64,000 nucleotides of DNA from JAJPKK01 sp963787675 (GTDB lineage: Bacteria; Pseudomonadota; Alphaproteobacteria; Rhizobiales; Xanthobacteraceae): NCBI GenBank assembly GCA_963787675.1, contig CAWBDV010000010.1, forward strand, positions 434,001 through 498,000, read 5' to 3'. The notes beneath the pieces are model-generated. The model had not been told where the DNA came from. It was given only the letters and a program-made list of their open reading frames with translations, and searched no databases. Position 1 is the first letter of the stretch. Every line of letters starts with the position of its first letter. A program made the position numbers and the translations under genes. Positions 36,509 through 45,498 of this stretch are shown here, one piece after another.

Positions 36509-38434
36509 ATGACAACGGCAACCGCGTCGGCAGCGCAGAGCTGGGCAGAGCTGCGGACGCGGTTCCGAGAAATCTGGTCGGTTGATTTTGAGTATCGCCA
36601 CCCCGACGGTGAGCACGTGGTCCCGATTTGCATGGTCGCGACTGAGTTGGTCGGCGGTCGGCACATCCGCATGTGGCGCGACGAGCTGCTGGCCTTAGAT
36701 CGCGCACCGTTCGACGTCGGCGCGGAGTCGCTGTTCGTCGCCTACGCTGCCAACGCTGAGTTGGGATGCTTCGCTGAGCTTGGCTGGCCCTTTCCAGTCA
36801 ACGTGCTCGACCTGTTTGCCGAGTTTCGCGTCATCACCAATCGTGATTTTAAAATTCGCCCGCTCAAGGCCGGCGACGGCTTGTTGGGTGCGCTAATGTA
36901 TTTCGGTTGCAGCGGCATCGACGCCGACCACAAGGACGCGATGCGCAACCTCATTCTCAGTAAGACCGACTACACCCACCTCGAACGTCAGCAAATTTTA
37001 GAGTACTGCGACTCCGATGTGGTCGCGGCGGCTGAGCTGCTGCCGCGGATGTTGCCGCTCATCAAGATGGAGTTTGCACTGGTTCGCGGCCACTACGGCG
37101 CGGCGGTGGCGCGCATGGAGCGCACCGGGATCCCCGTCGACGTTAATCTGCACCGTCGCCTGACGGCGGTATGGCCTGCATTGCTGCGCGATCTGACGGA
37201 TCAATTCGCTGCTCAGTACGGCATCTACGAAGACGGCCACTTCCGCACCAAGCTGTTCAAGCAAGCGCTGCGGCGATGGGGGCTGTGGGGAGAATGGCCG
37301 CTCAATGAGAGCGGCACGAGCTTCAGTGTCGAGAGCGACGCGCTCCGATATATGGCCACCAAACACCCAGAGCTGCCGCAGCTCCGGCTATTCTACGAGC
37401 TGCGGTCGACGCTTGGCAAAATGCGCCTGACCGGCCTGACAATCGGCAGCGACGATCGCAACCGTTGCAGCCTGATGCCCTTCCGCTCCATCACCGGCCG
37501 TAATCAGCCGAGCAACACGAAATATATCTTCGGGCCCGCAGTGTGGATGCGTGGCCTGATCATGCCGCCGGACGGTTGGGCGATCGCGTATCTTGATTTC
37601 GCTTCGCAAGAAATCATCCTGGCCGGCGCGTTGTCGGGCGACGAGCATCTCCTCGCCGATTACGCTTCCGGCGATGTTTACATGGCGCTCGCTATTGCAT
37701 GTGGTGCCGCTCCCGAAGGCGCGACGAAACGCAGCCATCATAAAGTGCGCGAGCTGTTCAAGTCGACGTTCCTCGCGGTGAACTACGGCATGGGCAAGCG
37801 GTCGTTGGCGGCGCGCATCAACAATTCCGCGGCCGAGGCGCAAATGCTCTTAGAGCGTCTCTACCGACGCTACAGCCGATACCGGAGCTGGTCGCTCTAC
37901 AACGTCGACAAGGCGTTGATGGGCGCAACTATGGAGACGCCGTTCGGTTGGCAACGTCATCACTGCGAGCTGACGCGCAAGACCACCGAGCTGCTCAACT
38001 GGCCGATGCAATCGCTCGGCGGCGATCTGATGAGAATCACCACCATCGCCGCCACCGAAGCGGGCATCCAAGTTTGCGCGCCGGTCCACGACGGATTTTT
38101 GATCGCAGCTCCGCTCGACCGCATTGAAGATGCCGCCGCCCTCATGAGAGAGATTATGATGCGGGCCGGCCAGATCGCGACGGGTGGTCCTACAATTCGT
38201 GTTGACGTCAGCATCGTCCGCTCGCCGGCTCGCTACATGGATAAACGCGGCGTGGAAATGTGGCTGAAGGCAATGAAGCTCTTGGCCCAGCACGAAGGCG
38301 ACGCGCGCGCCGAAGCGATGTGGTCGCAGGCGGTGGCGTTCTTGGACCAGTACGAAGGCGACGCCCGTACCGCGGCGGTGCCACAGGTGGTGCGGACCCT
38401 CGCCGACCAGGGTCATCCGCTGGTCATTCTCTGA
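36509..38434 (+). CDS. Phage DNA polymerase, family A, with 3'-5' exonuclease domain
   Basis: A 641-residue family-A polymerase without the 5'-3' exonuclease. Residues about 10-190 form a DnaQ/DEDD exonuclease: Asp-Phe-Glu in SVDFEYRHPDG and a last Asp in EYCDSDVVAA. Residues about 330-580 form the polymerase: motif A is YLDFASQEIILAG, the O-helix is KSTFLAVNYGMGKRS, and motif C is APVHDGFLI. It likely replicates the element. The last 60 residues carry two imperfect copies of a LAQHEGDAR/LDQYEGDAR segment, unusual for the family. No helicase or primase gene accompanies it. Confidence 0.92.
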   Translation: MTTATASAAQSWAELRTRFREIWSVDFEYRHPDGEHVVPICMVATELVGGRHIRMWRDELLALDRAPFDVGAESLFVAYAANAELGCFAELGWPFPVNVLDLFAEFRVITNRDFKIRPLKAGDGLLGALMYFGCSGIDADHKDAMRNLILSKTDYTHLERQQILEYCDSDVVAAAELLPRMLPLIKMEFALVRGHYGAAVARMERTGIPVDVNLHRRLTAVWPALLRDLTDQFAAQYGIYEDGHFRTKLFKQALRRWGLWGEWPLNESGTSFSVESDALRYMATKHPELPQLRLFYELRSTLGKMRLTGLTIGSDDRNRCSLMPFRSITGRNQPSNTKYIFGPAVWMRGLIMPPDGWAIAYLDFASQEIILAGALSGDEHLLADYASGDVYMALAIACGAAPEGATKRSHHKVRELFKSTFLAVNYGMGKRSLAARINNSAAEAQMLLERLYRRYSRYRSWSLYNVDKALMGATMETPFGWQRHHCELTRKTTELLNWPMQSLGGDLMRITTIAATEAGIQVCAPVHDGFLIAAPLDRIEDAAALMREIMMRAGQIATGGPTIRVDVSIVRSPARYMDKRGVEMWLKAMKLLAQHEGDARAEAMWSQAVAFLDQYEGDARTAAVPQVVRTLADQGHPLVIL

Positions 38435-38802
38435 CCGCGGTCCGACCGACCGGAAATCCGGGCGAAAGAGCGTTCGACGACCGCCGAGTCGCCGGCGGAC
38501 GACGGTCCCCCTTTCGATGGCCTCGCCACGGACTTTCTAGGCACCCTACGTTCGCGTTTGAGGGTAGCCCGCTAGGGGGGTAACCGCGGGCAGCGCTGAA
38601 CATCGCTCAGCGAGCCGCTATGGCGCCATTTCGAAAAAGTTCCATTTTTGGAAGGAGGGGGCGAGGGAGAAGCGAAGGGGGGGACTATAGGGGGGGAAGT
38701 GATGAGGGAGTGGGGGTGGATGGGGTTTGGATTGAATAATACAATTGATGGGTGATTTCGTGTTAAACATCAATCCGTTGGTGGCAACGGGAGCGATGGC
38801 AA
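38435..38802. other. Non-coding gap with a long G-rich strand-biased tract
   Basis: The 368-base gap between polA and the next small frame contains, at about 38651-38730, many runs of three to seven G on the + strand (GGAGGGGGCGAGGG, GGGGGGG twice, TGGGGGTGGATGGGG) with almost no C. Such a tract can form G-quadruplexes and could mark a replication or packaging site. No gene is seen. Confidence 0.6.
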
Positions 38803-39066
38803 ATGACGAACAGTCGGGAGACATCGACGTGTAGCGTCAATGAGCTACAACTCGCTCGCCCATTTTGGGAGCGCGTCGAGCTGAACCGAAAGGTGTCGCG
38901 ATTCGGCAAAGAGACGGTGCGGCGGACGTTGATCGATGAGGCGTCGCGAGCTGGCGCCAATGTCGTTTCGATTGCGATCGCGCCGAATTGGTTGAGTGAG
39001 AAAAAGCCGCCGTCGGCCGACGATCGGCGTCCACCGGGAGCACCAGGGACAGGGTCAGCGGCGTGA
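38803..39066 (+). CDS. Small phage-element protein, unknown
   Basis: An 87-residue reading from ATG 38803. Residues about 14-60 (NELQLARPFWERVELNRKVSR and KETVRRTLIDEASRAGANVVS) look like amphipathic helices with basic residues; the end is Pro/Gly-rich. No family recognised. It stands alone, with 369 bases before and over 400 after it, and no strong ribosome site, so it may not be expressed. Confidence 0.35.
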   Translation: MTNSRETSTCSVNELQLARPFWERVELNRKVSRFGKETVRRTLIDEASRAGANVVSIAIAPNWLSEKKPPSADDRRPPGAPGTGSAA

Positions 39067-39469
39067 GGACTCCGTCAGCTTGACCAGGCGCAATTGATCG
39101 TGCGAACAGCGGTCCGACCAGGGCAGAGCCGGCGCGCGACGTCCGACCTCCGTAAAGAGCTGGTAGGTACATGGCTGAGGACCGCGATAGCGCGCCGCTG
39201 AGGCGTGTTCCGGCCGCCCGCCCTCTAACAGTACCCTCACCCTAAAACGCATGTAGCCCCAGCACGAGGTCCATTTCGAGGCTGGTACTGGCGATGCTGT
39301 GGGGTTACATCCTTAAGGGCCGACGTCATTCCCGCCGGCGCCAGGAGGGTAAAACGCTAAATGTCTAACGATATCAAGCGCTTGGGTCCTGGTCTCGCTC
39401 TGCGGTTGATCGGGGGGCTCGCCACATCGCAGCGTTTGGGCTGGTGTAACAGACTTCAGAGGGTTGACT
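39067..39469. other. Non-coding gap before the terminase genes
   Basis: No convincing gene in this 403-base stretch. An imperfect inverted repeat (TGTAGCCCCAGCA near 39249 and TGCTGTGGGGTTACA near 39292) could form a long stem. In phages the gap before terS often holds the packaging start (pac/cos); nothing here proves it. Confidence 0.4.
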
Positions 39470-40025
39470 ATGACGTTGCCGGTCATCACCAAGGCCGATT
39501 TCGCGCGGCACCTTGGCATTAGCAGAGACTCGCGTCACCCGTCTCATCAAGCGGGGCCTCCCAGTCCGCGCCGACGGCAGGATCGACGTCACGAAGGCGG
39601 AAGCCTGGATCACCCACCATTGCGTGCCGCAGGCCCAATTCACGGACCGCGGCGTCAGCAAGATCGTCCCACCGCCGGCGGTGCCCACGCCGCCCGCCAC
39701 CGAGGAACTCGCGGCGCTCGATGGTGATGAAGGCGCCGTCTTGCCGCTACCACAAGCAAAAGCGCTGCGGGAAACCTACCTCGCAAAGATGGCGCAGCTT
39801 GAGTACGGCGCTCGATCAAGAATGCTGCTTGATGCGGCCGAGGTCGAAGCAACATGGCGCCGGGCCTGCGCAGCTCTGCGCGCCCGGCTCCTCGCCGTGC
39901 CATCACGCTGCGGCTCGCGGCTGTCGTACCTGACGCCCCACGATATCGCTGAGATCAACCACGAGATTAGAGCGGCCCTCACCGAGCTTGGCACGGGAGG
40001 CGGTGATGCCGTCGCCAGCGAGTGA
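39470..40025 (+). pseudogene. Phage terminase small subunit (Nu1-like), frameshifted near its N-terminus
   Basis: ATG 39470, with AGAGGG seven bases upstream, starts MTLPVITKADFARHLGISRD, the helix-turn-helix of Nu1-type small terminase; the frame breaks near 39527, and the rest (RVTRLIKRGLPVRADGRIDVTK to the stop at 40025) is in another frame. One base removed gives 184 residues and an intact helix-turn-helix. The lesion is beside a GACTC site. Nu1-like proteins bind the packaging site and recruit the large subunit. A start at TTG 39513 would give a shorter protein without the first helix. Its end overlaps terL by 20 bases. Confidence 0.65.
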
Positions 40026-41781
40026 TGCTCTTACTCGTGCTTTCCGGGCTCTGATCCCGCCCGAGCGTGTTCCCCTGTCGACCTTCATTGAGCGCGAGCT
40101 CCGCCTGCCCGCGGGCGTGTCAGCGTTGCCTGGCCCGGTGCGGCTGTGGCGGCCGCAAATTGAGATCGCCAACGCTATTAGCGATCCCGCGGTTGAGCGG
40201 GTGACTGTCGTAAAAAGCGTCCGTAGCGGCTTCACCACACTGCTAACGGGCACGATCGCGCTCTATGCAGCGACCGAGCCGTGTCCGATTTTGGTGTTGT
40301 TGCCGACCGAGAGCGATGCGAGAGATTTCACTGTGAGCGACGTTGAACCGATTTTCCACGCCTCGCCGGCGCTGCAAGGGGCTCTGACCTTCGATCACGA
40401 GGAGGGCGACCGAAATACCCTGTTGAGCCGCCGCTTCCCCGGCGGCTCGTTGAAGATCGTCGCCTCTCGCGCGCCGCGGAACCTGAGAAGGCACACTGTT
40501 CGGGTGCTGCTAATTGACGAGGCCGACGCGATGACCGCAGGACCCGAGGGCAACCCAATACGCCTGGCCGAGCGCCGGACGCTAAGTTTCGGCGACCGCA
40601 AGATCGTACTCGGATCGAGCCCCACGAACGTAGAAACCAGCATCGTGCTCCGTTCCTATGCGAATTCTGATGCCCGCGTTTTCGAATGTCCCTGCCCTGA
40701 ATGCGGCACGTTCCATGAGATACAGTGGGGCGACATCGAATGGCCGCCCGATCATCCCGCTGACGCGGCCTATCGCTGCCCACACTGCAAGACGCTGATC
40801 CCCGAGCAGAAGAAAGGCGCCATGGTCGGCGCCGGAGTGTGGCGCGTGACCCGCGATGCCCCCGGGCATGCCGGCTTTCGCTTGAATGCGCTCGCCAGCA
40901 CCCTGCCCAACGCGAGTTGGGGCAAACTCGCGACCGAATTTGTCGTCGCCAAAAACGATCCTGATGAGCTGCGCACGTTCGTAAACACGATCCTGGCACA
41001 GGGCTGGGCCGGAGAGGCACCCGAGCTCGATGAGGATAGCCTCGCATCGCGGGCTGAGCCGTTTGGCCTCGAAGCGATTCCACGGGAGTGCCTCGTCATC
41101 ACCGCCGGCATCGACGTCGCCGATGATCGGCTCGAGGTCTCGCTTGTTGGCTGGACCCGCGAACACGTCGCGCTCGTGCTGGGTCACATCGTGATCTGGG
41201 GCTCGCCCGATGACGACACGCTGTGGATCGAGCTCGACGAACTCCTCCGAACGAAGTGGCGCCATCCGCTCGGCGGCATGATCGGCGTCGACGGCGCCGC
41301 GGTGGACTCGGGCGATGGCGACTGGACCGACAAGGTCTACAACTTCTGTTTTCCGAGAGCTTCACGCCGTGTCATGGCGATCAAAGGTATGTACGGCAAC
41401 CGTCCAAGCATCCAGGCATCGAAAGCGAAGGTCAAAGGCGGTCGGCTATGGCTCGTCGGCGTCGACGTTGTCAAGACGACGATCTTCAACCGTCTGCAGC
41501 GCGGTCAATTGATCCGGTTCTCGCACGACCTCGAGCCCGTCTACTATGAGCAACTTGCGTCCGAGCGGCGGGTCATTCGTTATAAGCGTGGATTGCCGAC
41601 CCGTCGGTTTGAACGTGTTAGCGGCCGGGCCAAGGCCGAGGCCCTCGACTGCCTTTGTTACGCGTTCGCCTGCCGCTCGGCCGTGACGATCCACTTCGAC
41701 GCGCGAGAACAGACGTTGCGAAATGTTCCCGTCGATAGGCGCGCGGTGATAAAGCAGCTCGCTTCAAAATTGGCGCACTGA
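40006..41781 (+). CDS. Phage terminase large subunit (GpA family)
   Basis: A 591-residue lambda gpA-type packaging ATPase/nuclease. ATG 40006 is chosen since GGGAGG is five bases upstream; a TTG at 39988 is possible. The ATPase half has an unorthodox Walker A (VVKSVRSGFTTLL) and Walker B VLLIDEAD; two zinc-knuckle pairs C-P-C-P-E-C-G and C-P-H-C-K occur near residues 225-265. The nuclease half includes GIDVADDRLEVSLVGW and GVDGAAVDSGD. It looks intact. It normally precedes portal and capsid genes, none of which are found here. Confidence 0.92.
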   Translation: MPSPASDALTRAFRALIPPERVPLSTFIERELRLPAGVSALPGPVRLWRPQIEIANAISDPAVERVTVVKSVRSGFTTLLTGTIALYAATEPCPILVLLPTESDARDFTVSDVEPIFHASPALQGALTFDHEEGDRNTLLSRRFPGGSLKIVASRAPRNLRRHTVRVLLIDEADAMTAGPEGNPIRLAERRTLSFGDRKIVLGSSPTNVETSIVLRSYANSDARVFECPCPECGTFHEIQWGDIEWPPDHPADAAYRCPHCKTLIPEQKKGAMVGAGVWRVTRDAPGHAGFRLNALASTLPNASWGKLATEFVVAKNDPDELRTFVNTILAQGWAGEAPELDEDSLASRAEPFGLEAIPRECLVITAGIDVADDRLEVSLVGWTREHVALVLGHIVIWGSPDDDTLWIELDELLRTKWRHPLGGMIGVDGAAVDSGDGDWTDKVYNFCFPRASRRVMAIKGMYGNRPSIQASKAKVKGGRLWLVGVDVVKTTIFNRLQRGQLIRFSHDLEPVYYEQLASERRVIRYKRGLPTRRFERVSGRAKAEALDCLCYAFACRSAVTIHFDAREQTLRNVPVDRRAVIKQLASKLAH

Positions 41782-42195
41782 CGGGGAAGGGACGACTGGC
41801 GCCGCCATAAAATCTGGCGTTTACCGAAGTCAGATCTCAGTTGGGCGAAGCTCGAAGCCGAGCGCGGAGCGCTGGCCGCTCCCACATCAAAGTCTGCTCC
41901 TGCGCCAGTCAAGGCCAACCGCCCTGTGATCTCCACTCCCGGAAGCGCGCCAAGGCACGTTTTGCTCGCGCGATTGCTGGCGCACTAGCTGCGATGAACC
42001 GTGGCACCGGGGGCCGTCTGGCCTGCGGTCAACCTCCAGGCGTGCCGAAGATGAATAGAACCACCGAAGCCGTGGCAAGATCTGCTTTGCCGCAGACTTC
42101 TATCGTTTTTCCACATCAGCGTGCCCTACGAATTCCTTCCGCCTCAGACTTCAGGCTAGCGTAGTCACCGGATGATTCGGAGGCAGGGAGCAGAC
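41782..42195. other. Gap after the large terminase, possible decayed phage sequence
   Basis: The 414 bases hold no full gene. One frame (from about 41800) reads LAFTEVRSQLGEARSRARSA, faintly like the start of a gpW-type head-tail joining protein, then degenerates. This is where portal and head genes would be expected, so it may mark the deletion point of the late region. Confidence 0.35.
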
Positions 42196-42504
42196 ATGAC
42201 CAAGTTGATGTCGAAGTCGGAGCTCATTCAAAAAATAGCTGAGCAGCATTCGAGCAGTATGACGCGGAAGGACGTCAAGGGCGTCATCGAGTCGCTTGCG
42301 GAAATAGGCTACAAAGAACTCAAGAAAACGGGAGCCTTCTTTGTGCCCGGATTCGCAAAATTCGTTGTTATCAAGAAGCCCGCCACGAAGGCGCGGAAAG
42401 GGATCAACCCGTTCACCAAGGAGCCAACAATATTCAAGGCGAAGCCGGCTCGGAAGATCATCAGGGCTCGCCCCGTAAAGGCTGCCAAAGACGCGGTGGT
42501 GTAG
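42196..42504 (+). CDS. HU-family DNA-binding protein
   Basis: A 102-residue HU/IHF-type histone-like protein. ATG 42196 has GGGAG upstream. The N-terminal helices SKSELIQKIAEQ, the beta-arm region and FVPGFAKFVVIKKPATKARKGINP followed by KAKPARKIIRARP match the family, with the arm-tip Pro in GINPFTKE; the lysine/arginine-rich tail is longer than in classical HU. Members compact DNA and bend it during recombination. It could belong to the element (as an integration host factor) or to the stress cluster that follows. Confidence 0.88.
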   Translation: MTKLMSKSELIQKIAEQHSSSMTRKDVKGVIESLAEIGYKELKKTGAFFVPGFAKFVVIKKPATKARKGINPFTKEPTIFKAKPARKIIRARPVKAAKDAVV

Positions 42505-42798
42505 CATTGAGACCAACAAGCGGCGTGGTGTGGTAAACGGCCCGCCTCCGGCGAGGGGTGCACTGCGCTCCCTATCGCAAACAGTTGGTTCATATATATC
42601 GTCTAATCGGTAGGTACGGCGACAACGATAGAAGCAAGGAGAGCCGTGTCTCGCTCGCCAATTAATGAACGCGGCGCAGAGGCAGTCACGGACTTCAACG
42701 ACGATTGGCTCACCCCTCAGACAATGAACGCCAAACTCCGGTCGCGTCCTCGCGGACGACAGAGGGCGTTCTACGTTGCCACCACAAAGGAGTGAGCC

Positions 42799-43053
42799 AT
42801 GAAGAATGGCCCGAAGACGAGCATCAATAGGCGCCCACCCAGACCGGCAGCATCATTTGCTGCCCGCCCGAAGTGCTGGAAATCGAGCGTCGCCCGTCCC
42901 GAGTCGAACAGTTCTCAAAACGCGCGAAGAAACTATGAGCGCTATTTAGCACTCGCTCGCGCTGAAGCTCTTGCCGGCAATACGGTCGGGGCAGAGAACT
43001 ACTATCAGCACGCTGAACATTATTTCAGGTCGTTGGCCTCCGAGCCAGGGTGA
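42799..43053 (+). CDS. Short DUF4167-like protein
   Basis: An 84-residue protein with GGAG before ATG 42799. Residues about 38-80 (NARRNYERYLALARAEALAG, then ENYYQHAEHYFRSLA) match the single conserved block of DUF4167, an RNA/DNA-binding-like domain typical of alphaproteobacteria; the usual long disordered tail is missing. The N-terminal 35 residues are basic. Function unknown. The 42505-42798 gap before it holds no gene that I can see. Confidence 0.65.
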   Translation: MKNGPKTSINRRPPRPAASFAARPKCWKSSVARPESNSSQNARRNYERYLALARAEALAGNTVGAENYYQHAEHYFRSLASEPG

Positions 43054-43284
43054 GATAGGAGGCTTTGCGGAGATGGCCTGCCGCAGGCACGGCGCTGCGG
43101 GTGACCGACCTCACCAAAGCTCAGGCGCCTCATTTGTCCTCAGCACCCCCGAGCGAGAAGAAAGCCGGTGCCCCGAACGGGGCCGAACGGGACGCTGCCG
43201 TGAGCTGGATGGTACCGTCGGTTATTATCCCAGCGTTATTCTTGTTTTTATTGTCGTGCGAGCGGCATACGTCGTCTATTTCTG

Positions 43285-43515
43285 ATGAATACTCATTTCC
43301 GCAAGCAACCCGACGTGCTTGGAAAAGTGCGATTTACCGATGCATTCGTCATTCTGCTAGAGGCCACGCGGGCCAAATTAGGAGGTGAGCAATTTTGCTC
43401 AGACGGGATTGACCCGATGCGCCTTTTCTCAAATCTAGTAGTTCATGCAACAGCGCCTCGCGGCGTCGGTCTCGATAGCCAGGTGGCGTCTGCTGACAGC
43501 CTCCGCGGGGCTTAG
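43285..43515 (+). CDS. Small unknown protein
   Basis: A 76-residue reading from ATG 43285: KVRFTDAFVILLEATRAKLG, then CSDGIDPMRLFSNLVVHATAP. No family recognised and no clear ribosome site. It ends one base before the first copy of the 17-bp motif, so a shared transcript with the next gene is unlikely. Low certainty that it is a gene; the 43054-43284 stretch before it also shows nothing firm. Confidence 0.3.
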   Translation: MNTHFRKQPDVLGKVRFTDAFVILLEATRAKLGGEQFCSDGIDPMRLFSNLVVHATAPRGVGLDSQVASADSLRGA

Positions 43516-43532
43516 TCTGAGTAGATTCCGAA
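43516..43532 (+). promoter_or_regulatory. 17-bp motif, copy 1 (TCTGAGTAGATTCCGAA)
   Basis: First of five copies of TCTGAGTAGWTTCCGAR, all on the + strand between 43.5 and 63.8 kb and all intergenic. This one lies 12 bases before a consensus EcfG promoter and 153 bases before the stress protein start. The core AGTAGWTTCC recalls the FixJ-type site of rhizobial fixK promoters (from memory). Confidence 0.55.
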
Positions 43533-43543
43533 GCTGCTGCGCA

Positions 43544-43568
43544 GGAACGCCGAAGCGCGTGTCACGTT
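43544..43568 (+). promoter_or_regulatory. EcfG-type general stress promoter
   Basis: GGAAC, then 16 bases, then CGTT: an exact match to the consensus of EcfG, the alphaproteobacterial general stress sigma factor. It drives the gene starting at 43686, whose family is a stress-protein family, which agrees. Confidence 0.7.
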
Positions 43569-43685
43569 GGCTCGGTAGTGCGGGCGAAATGCGGGGAGTC
43601 TGAGAGAGTTGCCCCTGTTTTCGCGCCTGACCCAGGCGCCATGCAAAAGAGAAAAAGACCAGGGTGCAGCCTGGAGGAGGACCAA

Positions 43686-44048
43686 ATGGAAGAAGTTGAC
43701 ACAGTCGTTGCCGTTTTCGCTGACCACGATACAGCAGAATCAGCCGTGAAAAAGCTCGCCGCTGCAGGCTTTGCGATGAAGAACCTCAGCGTAGTCGGCA
43801 AGGGATACCAGAGTGAAGAAAAGGTGGTCGGCTTTTATAACGTCGGCGATCGAATGAAGTTTTGGGGGACGCGGGGTGCGTTTTGGGGCGGCTTCTGGGG
43901 CTTGTTCTTGGGCGGGCTGTTCATGACCATTCCTGTTGTGGGGCACGTCGTCGTGCTTGGCTATCTGGCCTCCATGGCGATCTACGGCATCGAAAATGCT
44001 ATCGTGGTTGGCGGGTTAAGTGCGCTCGGTGCGCTTCCTAAAATTTGA
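43686..44048 (+). pseudogene. General stress protein (DUF1269-like), 3'-truncated
   Basis: A 120-residue protein: EEVDTVVAVFADHDTAESAV is a ferredoxin-like start, FWGGFWGLFLGGLFMTIPVVG a glycine-zipper membrane hairpin, then GIENAIVVGGLSALGA. In homologues as I remember them this is followed by about 40 more residues; here it ends abruptly with L-P-K-I. The next gene, DUF3141, starts in mid-domain at the same point, so a deletion probably joined them. Strong ribosome site GGAGGAGG before ATG 43686; EcfG promoter upstream. Confidence 0.65.
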
Positions 44049-45453
44049 GAAGTGGTGGGGCGACTTCATCCAACTGAACGGCGACGAGCTGCAATACTTG
44101 GTGGACAATCTCTTCATCGGCGACAAGCTGACCCGCAATCAATTGCAGTCGCACGATGGCACGACCTTCGATGTCCGCAACATCACCTCGCCGATCATTG
44201 TGTTCACCTCTACGGGAGACAACATAAGTCCGCCGCCGCAGACACTCGGCTGGATTCTCGATCTGTATCGGGACGTCGATGACATCCGCGCCACCGGCCG
44301 AACGATCGTGTACTCCCTCAACCACAAGATCGGGCATCTCGCCCTCTTCGTCTCCGCCAAGGTGGGTGCGAAGCAGGACGAGGAATTCGTGCAGCTGATG
44401 GACGTCATCGACTGCCTGTCGCCTGGCCTCTATGAAATGGTCATTTCGCCACGGCCGGCGGACGTGCCCACTGGCGGCTTTGTCACTGGCGACTGGATCG
44501 CCCGCTTCGAGGCCCGTTCGCTCGACGACATCCGCGCGCTCGGCCGCAACAGCCCCGAGGACGATCGCGCCTTCGCCGCTGTGGCCCGGCTCTCGGAGGT
44601 GAACCTTTCGATCTACCGAACCTTGATGCAGCCCTTGGTGCGCGCTCTCGCCAACCAGCCGGCGGCGGACTTGACCCAAGCCCTGGACCCGCTCAGGCTC
44701 AGCTATACGATCTTCGCTGATCGCAACCCGTGGATGAAGGGCGTGCAACAACTGGCTGCCGGCGTGGCAGCGGCACGCAGGCCGGCGACGGCCGACAATC
44801 CGTTACTCGCACTGCAGGCGCAGATCTCGGAGCAGATCACGGCCGCCTTGGACGCCTATCGTGTGGCGCGTGACCAACTGGCCGAGCAGGTGTTCTTCGG
44901 CTTTTATGGCTCGCCATTCGTACAGGCGTTCCTCGGCCTCAACAAGGACAGCGACGCACGGCCGTTCCCCAGCACGTCGCCCGAGAAGCTGGCAGCACGA
45001 AAGGCCCAGGCGGACGCATATGGGGCGAAGCTACGAACAGGCGGATTCGACGAAGCGCTGACTCGCGCAGTGCTGTACGTCATCGCGGCGGAGCGGATGA
45101 TCGACCAGCGCTCCGCACTCGCGTTGAACGTCGCCCGCCAGAAGCTGATGCATCTATCGCTCGCCGCGTTCAAGGCGCTGGTGCGAGACCAAGCCTTCCT
45201 GCTGCAGCTCGAGCGGGAGCGCGCGGTGGAAGCGCTTGCATCTCTGGTACCCGACGCGGATGCGCGGAAGGAACTGCTGAAGCAGGTGTACGCAATCGCC
45301 GGCGGGGGCGATCCTCCGCTCGCCGCTGAGCGCGACCGTTTGGCCCGGCTGTCGCAAGTGCTGGCGGCGGCGATTGAGAAGACGGTGGCTCTTGTAACGT
45401 CCGGCCCAGCCTCCGCCGAGACTACCGCACGGCGCTCCGCGGCGTCGCACTGA
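44020..45453 (+). pseudogene. DUF3141 protein (PhaC-like hydrolase), 5'-truncated
   Basis: 477 codons with the second half of a DUF3141 protein: FLKFEKWWGDF, VDNLFIGDKLTRNQL, NITSPIIVFTSTGDNISPP and KIGHLALFVSAKVG belong to its alpha/beta hydrolase core. Full-length relatives have about 750-800 residues; the front part with the nucleophile is missing. The C-terminal 250 residues form a helical region (QISEQITAALDAYR). In related genomes this gene precedes pta and ackA, as here. It overlaps the truncated stress gene by 29 bases, and may be translated by coupling from it but is probably inactive. Confidence 0.7.
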
Positions 45454-45498
45454 GCGGAAGCCGCTCGATCACGCCGCCTGTTAAACCTATACGCAGCG

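Larger units (their letters stand above)
32650..42195 (+). mobile_element. Integrated phage-derived element without structural genes
   Basis: About 9.5 kb of co-directional genes starting with a tyrosine integrase: Int, excisionase-like, MT-A70 methyltransferase, three small or unknown proteins, DNA polymerase A, a small protein, TerS, TerL. Left edge set at about 32650, where the cupin gene loses similarity. Right edge is uncertain: set just before the HU gene, but it could extend to about 43.1 kb. No attL/attR pair or tRNA target was found by eye. Capsid, portal, tail and lysis genes are absent. Either a prophage that lost its late region or a satellite that packages with its own terminase. 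Confidence 0.75.
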
